Part shown: positions 57,364-64,000 of the stretch, piece after piece
How positions within the stretch are numbered: position 1 is the stretch's first letter
How the letters are laid out: each line of letters begins with the position of its first letter
NCBI GenBank assembly: GCA_965208775.1
Contig: OZ242360.1
Location: 496,001-560,000, forward strand
Source of the DNA: JAPOVO01 sp026708165
Lineage (GTDB): Bacteria > Chloroflexota > UBA11872 > VXNJ01
Direction: 5' to 3'
DNA length: 64,000 nucleotides
Made by a program: the position numbers and the translations under genes
Notes under the pieces: generated by a model
What the model saw: only the letters and a program-made list of their open reading frames with translations
Databases searched by the model: none
What the model was told of the DNA's origin: nothing

Positions 57364-57843
57364 GTGACAGATCAAGATCCCGTATCCGACGCATTGCTGG
57401 ATGTCGTGTATGGCCTGGCGGTCGTTGGCTCGAAGTCCGAAGACGGCGAGCCGAATGGCATGACAGCCAACTGGATGAGCCAGGTCTCGTTCGAGCCGCG
57501 AGTATTTGCCGTGGCCGTGCAGTCGGGCGCTCACACTCGCGCAAATATCGACGCTACCAAGGTCTTCTCGATCTCGATTCTGCCCGAAGGGTCCAAGGAC
57601 CTCTCGCTCAAGTTCACGCGAAAGTCATCGAGCGGCGAAGGACGACTGGAAGGTGAGCCGGTTTCCTATCACGGGACCGGTACGCCGATTCTGGATGCCG
57701 CGACCGCGTGGATTGAGTGCCGGGTCGTCGATCAGATCGGGCCCGGAGATCATGTCGTGTACTTTGGCGAAGTGGTGGCCGGCGGAAAGGGCGAGGGTAC
57801 GGCGACTACCCTGCGCGACACGGGGATGAGTTACGCCGGATAG
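57364..57843 (+). CDS. Flavin reductase-like, FMN-binding split-barrel protein
   Basis: 159 residues from GTG 57364, which has GGGAGGT upstream. It reads LLDVVYGLAVVGSKSEDGEP, NGMTANWMSQVSFEPRVFAV, then AVQSGAHTRANIDATKVFSI, the flavin-reductase pattern (NGMTANW and the S-FEPP-like turn). Such enzymes reduce FMN or act on flavin-dependent substrates; the partner is not evident. It lies between gltD and a convergent membrane protein gene. Confidence 0.9.
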   Translation: MTDQDPVSDALLDVVYGLAVVGSKSEDGEPNGMTANWMSQVSFEPRVFAVAVQSGAHTRANIDATKVFSISILPEGSKDLSLKFTRKSSSGEGRLEGEPVSYHGTGTPILDAATAWIECRVVDQIGPGDHVVYFGEVVAGGKGEGTATTLRDTGMSYAG

Positions 57844-57856
57844 ACCCGGCGCGCAA

Positions 57857-60136
57857 TCAAGACGCCGAGTTTGCCTCGCGCGGATTTCCCAACGGAGCGT
57901 TGGCCCGGCGATTGAGCAGTCGCCATGGAGCCGCCACGGCCACGGCCCCGATGAAAACGAACACGGCGGAGATCGCCTGATAGCTGATGCCGACCGTGTT
58001 GCTGTGCATGTCGTAGACGCCGTAGTGGTCGAAGAGCCGCTCCCTGAATCCCCTGAATCCTCCCCCAAGCACGGGATCGCATACGTCGCATGGGAGCTCG
58101 ATGGGATACCGAACCAGATCGAGCGCCTGAACGTATATGTCGCCGCCGCGTAGAAGGCTTCCGGCGGTATTTCCGTGATAGAACTCCTCCGGAGTCGCCA
58201 GCAGGTATAGCTCGCCGAAGATCAACGCAAGGGCGGCGATCCACAGAACGATCTTCGCAACCTCCCAGCGCCCCTTGAACTGGCGAACTACCCAGTCAGC
58301 TCCCACGGCGGAAAGCAGCGCCAGTAGGGGCAGGCCGTACGACAGATGCCTGAAATATTCGGTCGGTTCGTAGGAACGCAACGCAAGCGGACTTAGGGCC
58401 AGAGCGGCCAGGAGGTTGACCGCCAACGCTGCGGGTACGATCAACATGGCGCGATTTGAGACGGCCAGACGCCCGACGCCCAGGACCACGGCAATCGCGA
58501 ACACGGCTACAAGCAAGACTGCGCGGAAGTCGTCGATTAGAAGAACTCGGGCGTAATACGGCCACGCGCTCCCCAAGAGCGAATCCAGATTTAGAGCGAT
58601 ATTGCCCAGGGACAGACCCGACGATCGCGCGGGCCAAATTGCGTCGGTGGCCAACGCCACGAAAAGCGCGAACGAGGCAGCGGCGCCGGCCGCAATAGCT
58701 ACAGGCAACCAGTCTCCCTGCCGCCTGCGCATAACCGGCACCGCGAGCGTGAAGGCCCCCGCGTAGATCAAACCCTCCGGCCGAGTGAGCGCCATCAACC
58801 CCGCGATTACGCCAAGCGCGAGCTTGTCCCCGAGTCCGGCATCAATCCGGCAAGCCCGGGCAAAAAAGAGGACGGCGAGTGCAAGCTCAAGGACGAAAAC
58901 AGCGTCAGGCTCCGAGGCCCCAAGAGTATGTATTTGAATTGGCGGAAACAACACGGTCAACGAGCCGGCAATGAATGCAAGCGACCGGCTTACCGAAACC
59001 GCTCGGGCTGCTAGATAGATGGCAGCCGGAAGAAACAGGTTCGCAATGAAGATTGGAATATGGGCGCTATGGAAATAGTGCCCGACGGCGGCAAATCCGC
59101 CGAGGATCATCAGCGAAAAGGCGGGGGGATCGACCCACGGCTCTCCAGGCCCCGCCTGCGCGGTTCCTTGAGCACCCCACCATACGGGATAGCCAATCCC
59201 GTTCTGAAGAAAGTCGGCCGCCGTCCAATAGCGCGCCAGGTCGTCCATGGTGACGGCGATATATGAGGAGGCCTGTAGCAGCCCGATTCCCATCAGCGAT
59301 ATCAGAATGGCGGCGGACCGATGGCGAGCAAGGGTGGGTGACAATCGCTCCGGGCGGCGGCAACTCGATAGAACGATAGGCAGCCAGGCCAGATATGCCG
59401 TAAGCGCCAACAGGAGCAGCGCAAGGATCTTGGTTCCGCCGCTGGTAACGATGAGGTGCCGCATCGGATTCTCAAAATGCGTGGCTATCGCGAATCCGAT
59501 TGGAGCGGTCAGGACGATCAGGCCCAGGCGCCGAAGCCAAGCGTGGGCGTGGCGGGTTGGCGGTATGCCGACCACTCCCAGGACGATAGCCAGCCAGACC
59601 GGAACAACTCCGAACCAAATCCAACCTCCGGACGGCTCCCCAAGCGTCGCTTTCACGACCAAGTCCCAAATGCCAGTTGCGGCAACGAGCGCGAGCAGCG
59701 ATTCACTGACTCGACGATTGCAGCGTGCGCCAATCGAAATGACGAGGTGTTTCTTCTGTCTTAGCTCCCACAGCGCAAGGCCCGCGGCCGGCAATATCAA
59801 CAACGATGCGCCTGCGAGAATGCGGAGACTGAAGCTGTCGGCGAGCGCGGCATTCAGGTCGTCGAGCAGGTACACGAGCAGCCAGACGGCCGCCAGCGGC
59901 GCCGCGGGGAATGAAGCAACCACCGGATCGAAGGTGCGATCCCTGCCCCGCCCCTCCCGAAACAGCCAGGTCATCAACGCTACAGACGCCGCGGCTCCCA
60001 GAACGAAAACCGCGACGTGCGCCAGGGTGGCCTGCAACGGGTTGGCCCTCCCTACAAACAGGTTCGCCGCAACCAGTCCGGTATTTACGGATAGAACCGT
60101 CGTGGCTACCGGAAACAGCGCCCGTCGCAACTTCAA
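57857..60136 (-). CDS. Large GT-C-type membrane protein, probable polyprenyl-phosphate-sugar glycosyltransferase
   Basis: 759 residues with many membrane helices (around 15), for example VNTGLVAANLFVGRANPL and LIVTSGGTKILALLLLALTA. A conserved acidic pair in the first extracytoplasmic loop (MDDLARYWTAADFLQNGIGY) followed by WVDPPAFSLMILGGFAAVGH is the GT-C pattern of PMT/GT39 and GT83 enzymes, which use a polyprenyl-phosphate sugar as donor. The C-terminal loop is outside, with DVCDPVLGGGFRGFRERLFD. It could decorate lipids or proteins with a sugar such as mannose; not proven. Confidence 0.75.
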   Translation of the reverse strand: MKLRRALFPVATTVLSVNTGLVAANLFVGRANPLQATLAHVAVFVLGAAASVALMTWLFREGRGRDRTFDPVVASFPAAPLAAVWLLVYLLDDLNAALADSFSLRILAGASLLILPAAGLALWELRQKKHLVISIGARCNRRVSESLLALVAATGIWDLVVKATLGEPSGGWIWFGVVPVWLAIVLGVVGIPPTRHAHAWLRRLGLIVLTAPIGFAIATHFENPMRHLIVTSGGTKILALLLLALTAYLAWLPIVLSSCRRPERLSPTLARHRSAAILISLMGIGLLQASSYIAVTMDDLARYWTAADFLQNGIGYPVWWGAQGTAQAGPGEPWVDPPAFSLMILGGFAAVGHYFHSAHIPIFIANLFLPAAIYLAARAVSVSRSLAFIAGSLTVLFPPIQIHTLGASEPDAVFVLELALAVLFFARACRIDAGLGDKLALGVIAGLMALTRPEGLIYAGAFTLAVPVMRRRQGDWLPVAIAAGAAASFALFVALATDAIWPARSSGLSLGNIALNLDSLLGSAWPYYARVLLIDDFRAVLLVAVFAIAVVLGVGRLAVSNRAMLIVPAALAVNLLAALALSPLALRSYEPTEYFRHLSYGLPLLALLSAVGADWVVRQFKGRWEVAKIVLWIAALALIFGELYLLATPEEFYHGNTAGSLLRGGDIYVQALDLVRYPIELPCDVCDPVLGGGFRGFRERLFDHYGVYDMHSNTVGISYQAISAVFVFIGAVAVAAPWRLLNRRANAPLGNPREANSAS

Positions 60137-60228
60137 TGGGGAGTTTCTAGCGGGGATTCAATGGGGACAGGTCAAATGCTGACCCGGGACGGTGCCGCAA
60201 GCGCGCAAGTTTGCGACCGACAGTCGAT

Positions 60229-61110
60229 CTACTTCCCTGACGCGGGATAGGTCAGCCGCCCCGTCCGTTCCGTTTCTGCACGCAGCAGATACCCCTTGAT
60301 ACTCGTAACGAATAACGTCTGCAAGTTGGGACCGCCGAACGTGCAGTTCGTCGGCGAGTCTGCGGGAACGGGATGCGTCTCGATAATGCGGCCGTCGGGT
60401 TCGAAAACGTAGATCATGGAGCCCGGACCCGACGAGTGCGAGCCGGCCGTGGCAACGATGTTTCCTTCGACGTCCAGGCACATTCCGTCGATCCCCCGAT
60501 GCGGGGCGAAATTGTGCAGAATTGCATCCATTCCCAGCGATCCGTCTTCTCGGATCGGATACGCCCTCAACTCGCGCTTTTCGCCGGGCTGAAATCCGCA
60601 TTGCGAGACGTAGAGCACGTCTTCGTCCGCGGATAGAAGAACTCCGTTCGGCCGCGTGGTGTTGAATACCACGCGCTCGACCGCCCAGACTCCGGCGGCT
60701 CCGGGATCGAGGCGGTAGACGGACATGTGTCGGATTTGCATGCCCGACTGGTCGCCGTAGCGGGGGTCGGTGAACCACACCCGACCGTTCGAATCTATGG
60801 CCAGATCGTTGGGGCTGTTGAATCTGGCGCCGTTGTGGGAGTCTGCCAGCACCGTGACCGAACCGTTCTTTTCATAGCGAACGATGCGGCCGGTATCCTG
60901 CTCACACGCGTGCAGACGCCCGTGCCGGTCGAACATGAGACCGTTCGCGCGGTTAGTCTGGTCGCGGTAGACCGAGCATTCGCCCGATGCGGGATCGAAC
61001 CGCATTATCCGGTTTGCGTCGATGTCGGTGAACAGTAGCCCGTCGCCATCCCACGCGGGGCCTTCCGTCAAGGTAAACGGTCCTGCGATTGTTTCGAAGT
61101 TCCAGCTCAT
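60229..61110 (-). CDS. SMP-30/gluconolactonase/LRE family protein
   Basis: 293 residues of a six-bladed beta-propeller. Motifs: TEGPAWDGDGLLFTDIDANR with the metal-binding Glu, RANGLMFDRHGRLHACEQDT, NSPNDLAIDSNGRVWFTDPR, RPNGVLLSADEDVLYVSQCG and GIDGMCLDVEGNIVATAG. Such enzymes are lactonases, often on sugar lactones. No signal peptide is seen. It is divergent from the LutB-LutA fusion across about 200 bp; a link in carbohydrate or lactate use is possible but not shown. Confidence 0.9.
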   Translation of the reverse strand: MSWNFETIAGPFTLTEGPAWDGDGLLFTDIDANRIMRFDPASGECSVYRDQTNRANGLMFDRHGRLHACEQDTGRIVRYEKNGSVTVLADSHNGARFNSPNDLAIDSNGRVWFTDPRYGDQSGMQIRHMSVYRLDPGAAGVWAVERVVFNTTRPNGVLLSADEDVLYVSQCGFQPGEKRELRAYPIREDGSLGMDAILHNFAPHRGIDGMCLDVEGNIVATAGSHSSGPGSMIYVFEPDGRIIETHPVPADSPTNCTFGGPNLQTLFVTSIKGYLLRAETERTGRLTYPASGK

Positions 61111-61308
61111 CCGCGCTACCTTTGAATGTCATCTGCCGGGCTATGCCCAACGACGCCCGGTCGAATCCGGCGAGGGCAACAGTAAACGTGAGGATTGTAT
61201 CCCTCTCGATGCGTACTCCTCGGCTCCGCGTGGACTTCCGCGTGGCTTGGCGCGTCGCCATGCGATGCCGCTAGTATCTTGCGGCCCTGAGATAGCATCT
61301 CCCTGAAC

Positions 61309-63510
61309 ATGTCTATACCAACCTTCAAAGAACGGCTCAAGACCGCGCTGGATTCCGCCGACCTCGAAGTCGCGCTGGATCGAGCCGTGCCGGGGCTGGC
61401 GAACCGCCGCAACGAGCGTTTCGAAAACGAGGACTTTCGGAAGCGTCAGGAAGCGGTGGCGGAGATTCGCGCTCGGGCGCTGGACCGGCTGCCGGAGCTG
61501 ATTGATCAGTTCACCGCTGAAGCGGAAGCCGTCGGGTGCAAGGTGTATCTGGCCGCGGACGCGGCAGAGGCCCGCGATACGGCCGGCGAAATCTGCCGGG
61601 CCAGCGGCGCGAAGATGATCGTCAAAGGCAAGTCCAACGTCACCGAGGAGATTGGACTCAACGAGCATCTCGAAGACCTCGGCATACAGGTAATCGAGAC
61701 CGACTTGGGCGAGTGGATAGTCCAGATCGCGGACGACCGTCCTTCTCACACGCTGGCTCCGGCTCTGCATATGACCCGCGAGAGGATGACCAGACTTATC
61801 TCGGACGCCGCCGGGCGCGAAATTCCCGACGAGCGTGAGGCGCTAGTCAGAGCGGCCCGCGACACACTACGCCGCGCGTTCTTCGACGCGGACGTGGGCA
61901 TCTCGGGAGGCAATTTCGCCATAGCCGAAACCGGGACCCTGGTACTGGTCACGAATGAGGGCAACGGCAGGCTGCTCTCTACTCTCCCTCCGGTCTACAT
62001 CGCGATAGTCGGGGTCGAGAAGATCGTACCCAGCTTGCAAGACGTAACCGACATATTGCCCGCGCTTACGGGAAGCGCGACCGGCCAGAAAATTAGCACT
62101 TACGTCTCGTTGACGACCGGTCCGAGCCGAAGCGCCGATATCGAAGGCGTCCCAACTTTGGGCGCGCACGGCCCTCGCGAGGTGCACGTGATCCTGGTCG
62201 ACAACGGACGGCTGACGATGCGCGAGGACAGGGATTTTCGTTCCGCGCTGAACTGCGTCAAGTGCGGAGCCTGCTCGAACGTATGCCCGCCCTTCCGAAT
62301 CGTCGGCGGACACGCCTTCGGATACGTCTACAGCGGGCCGATTGGTCTGGTCGTCACCGGCCATCACCACGGTTTCGCGAACATCGCCGACCCCCAATCG
62401 CTATGCGTGGGTTGCAGCGCATGCGAGACAGTCTGTCCGGTTGGCATTCCGCTGCCGCGACTGATTGGAGAAGTGCGCAATCGCGTGACGCAAGATAAGA
62501 AGGGCGGCGGAATCAAGCGGTCTATCGTTCGCGGTATAGCCAATCCCCGGAGTTTCAGCGCCGGACTGCGCGCCGCCGCCAAGGCCCAGCTGCCGCTGAC
62601 CTGGGGAGGCAAATTCACGCGGCTGCCCGTTCCGGGAATCAAGACCGGATGGCGGAGACTGCCCGCCGTAAACGGAAACCCGCTGCGAGACCGGCGCACA
62701 CAGGTCGAGTCGATCCGTCCACGCACGGTCCCGGGATCGGCCGCCGAAGGCGTCAGCGTGGCCCTCTTCCCCGGATGCATGACCGACTGGCTCTACCCGG
62801 AGATGGGACTGGCAACCATCGAGGTTATCCGTGCCTGCGGGGCAAACGTGACATATCCCGACGCACCGTCGTGCTGCGGCTTGCCGGCAATGAACGCGGG
62901 TGATCCGGAGTCAGCCCGCAGGATGGCCAGACAGACGATCGAGGCGCTCGAAGCGGTTGACGCCGACTTCATTCTCAGCCCGTCGACAAGCTGCGCGGTG
63001 ATGTTAAAGGACGATTACCCTCATCTGTTGCGTGACGAGCCGGACTGGCTGGAGCGCGCTCAGCGGCAGTCGGACCGCGTCGTCGACTTTACCGGCTTCC
63101 TGGAACGAGCGGCCAAGCTTCCCGAAGGGTCAGTTCCCGCCGCCGGAATTGGTCCCAAGATCACGTATCACGACGCCTGCCAGACGAACAACGTGCTCGG
63201 CGTCAAAGACGAGCAACGCCGGATCATCCGGGACGTTATGGGATTGAACCTGACCGAGATGACCGATTCAAATATGTGCTGCGGGTTCGGGGGGACGTTC
63301 TCGTTCGACCACCCGGACGTGTCGTCGCGGCTCCTCGACCGGAAGATCAGCCGTGCCGGAGACACCCAAGCCGAAATCATCGTTACCGACAATCCCGGCT
63401 GCATCATGCAGATGAGAGGCGGTCTTAAGGCCAGGGGGAGCGACCTTGAGGTCCTCCATCTCGCCGAGCTGATGGCGCGGTATCTGCCCGACCGGGGGGA
63501 ATCGGACTAG
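61309..63510 (+). CDS. LutB-LutA fusion, lactate-utilisation-type iron-sulfur protein
   Basis: 733 residues joining two proteins that are usually separate. Residues about 1-450 are LutB-like: the LUD domain (ADVGISGGNFAIAETGTLVL) followed by two 4Fe-4S motifs, CVKCGACSNVCPPF and CVGCSACETVCPVG. Residues about 480-720 are LutA/GlpC-like with two CCG domains: ALFPGCMTDWLYPEMGL, SCCGLPAMNAGDP, YHDACQTNNVLG and NMCCGFGGTFSFDHPD. In Bacillus the LutABC proteins oxidise L-lactate. A separate LutC is not seen here. ATG 61309. Confidence 0.9.
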   Translation: MSIPTFKERLKTALDSADLEVALDRAVPGLANRRNERFENEDFRKRQEAVAEIRARALDRLPELIDQFTAEAEAVGCKVYLAADAAEARDTAGEICRASGAKMIVKGKSNVTEEIGLNEHLEDLGIQVIETDLGEWIVQIADDRPSHTLAPALHMTRERMTRLISDAAGREIPDEREALVRAARDTLRRAFFDADVGISGGNFAIAETGTLVLVTNEGNGRLLSTLPPVYIAIVGVEKIVPSLQDVTDILPALTGSATGQKISTYVSLTTGPSRSADIEGVPTLGAHGPREVHVILVDNGRLTMREDRDFRSALNCVKCGACSNVCPPFRIVGGHAFGYVYSGPIGLVVTGHHHGFANIADPQSLCVGCSACETVCPVGIPLPRLIGEVRNRVTQDKKGGGIKRSIVRGIANPRSFSAGLRAAAKAQLPLTWGGKFTRLPVPGIKTGWRRLPAVNGNPLRDRRTQVESIRPRTVPGSAAEGVSVALFPGCMTDWLYPEMGLATIEVIRACGANVTYPDAPSCCGLPAMNAGDPESARRMARQTIEALEAVDADFILSPSTSCAVMLKDDYPHLLRDEPDWLERAQRQSDRVVDFTGFLERAAKLPEGSVPAAGIGPKITYHDACQTNNVLGVKDEQRRIIRDVMGLNLTEMTDSNMCCGFGGTFSFDHPDVSSRLLDRKISRAGDTQAEIIVTDNPGCIMQMRGGLKARGSDLEVLHLAELMARYLPDRGESD

Positions 63511-64000
63511 GGAGACGATCCGCGCGGACTGCCGACGTGAGAGCGAAGAGTTTCCGGAACGAACAGACCCAGCGTCAAGACCGCCAGCGCACCGGTTGCC
63601 GCAACGGCGACGGCGGCGGTAGTCAGTCCCCACAGATCGGCCACGCCGCCCACCAGCAGAGGGCCGCCCGTGCTACCGGAGTCGCCGACCAGCCTCCAGA
63701 ACCCCATGAACTCGCCGCGCGCCTCCGGGGGTGAGAGGTCCGCGCCGAGCGTCATCATGCTGCCCGATCCGAAACCGTTGCCCACGCTCATCAGCGTGGC
63801 GGCGAGGAACAGGGTGATTGCATCAGATGAAAACGCAACGAACAGCATTCCCGCTGACAGCATGACGAAAGCCGGGACGGACGCGAACTTGCGGCCGAAC
63901 CGGTCCATTATCACTCCGGCGGGTAAGAAGAAGACCATGTCGATCAACGATGACACTCCGACGATCACGCCGACGGTATCAACATCGAGCCCAATGACAA
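63507..64000 (-). CDS. MFS transporter (partial, runs off right edge)
   Basis: The frame is open to the window edge, so the N-terminus is missing; about 164 codons remain. It reads VGVSSLIDMVFFLPAGVIMD, RFGRKFASVPAFVMLSAGML, then helices rich in Val/Ala/Gly (TAAVAVAATGALAVLTLGLF) and ends with VPETLRSHVG. DRFGRK is the conserved MFS loop motif between helices 2 and 3. Its stop overlaps the LutB-LutA stop by 3 bp (convergent). Substrate unknown. Confidence 0.8.
   Translation of the reverse strand, partial: VIGLDVDTVGVIVGVSSLIDMVFFLPAGVIMDRFGRKFASVPAFVMLSAGMLFVAFSSDAITLFLAATLMSVGNGFGSGSMMTLGADLSPPEARGEFMGFWRLVGDSGSTGGPLLVGGVADLWGLTTAAVAVAATGALAVLTLGLFVPETLRSHVGSPRGSSP

Overview
The window (about 58-60% GC, dense, few gaps) reads as a bacterial chromosome segment. 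No rRNA, tRNA, CRISPR, phage or insertion sequence was seen. The most likely host is a Chloroflexota bacterium, perhaps Dehalococcoidia/SAR202-like. This is inference from the mix of genes: an Actinobacteria-like phosphatidylinositol-mannoside operon, a Thermotoga-type DAHP synthase heading a shikimate operon, a dnaG-rpoD pair, and a Gly-rich small protein of a type I associate with that phylum. Many starts are TTG or GTG, and adjacent genes very often overlap by 4 bp.

Layout. 1-8739 (minus): a surface-polysaccharide operon with a polymerase/ligase-type membrane protein, four glycosyltransferases, a priming sugar-phosphate transferase and an NHL-repeat lipoprotein. 8767-15820: two small conserved proteins, miaB, a propeller lipoprotein, a YkgJ-type cysteine-cluster protein and an NfeD/stomatin pair. 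16012-22429: an Eis-like acetyltransferase, then an aromatic biosynthesis operon (DAHP synthase, aroA, aroE, aroK, aroB) preceded by a promoter, a Tyr/Phe leader peptide and a terminator. 22535-25815: a zinc-ribbon membrane protein, radC, a gamma-carbonic anhydrase, moaD-moaE and a PHP phosphoesterase. 25816-26525: a long intergenic region with repeats and a second leader-peptide attenuator ahead of a two-gene ABC-2 exporter.

28248-32060 (minus): a tightly coupled operon for inositol phospholipid and mannoside synthesis (ino1, PatA-like, PimA-like, PI-phosphate synthase-like), followed by rny (33744-32215). 33923-39455 (minus): a second glycan cluster with three GT4 enzymes, a divergent PlsY-like protein and a second polymerase/ligase. 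39585-43657 (plus): folK, folC, a GT9 and a WecG/TagA transferase. 43701-57278: an Fsr-like MFS exporter, ppdK, dnaG, rpoD, and gltB-gltD with a structured leader. 57364-64000: a flavin reductase, a large GT-C-type membrane protein, an SMP-30 protein, a fused LutB-LutA protein and the start of an MFS gene.

The most notable signals are the two leader-peptide attenuators (17360-17549 and 26293-26500), both arranged for ribosome stalling to cause readthrough. The second lies ahead of an exporter and would fit a drug- or translation-stress sensor. Also notable are the PI-mannoside operon outside its classical phylum, a gltD that appears to start at ACG, and a 14-bp stem in the gltB leader.
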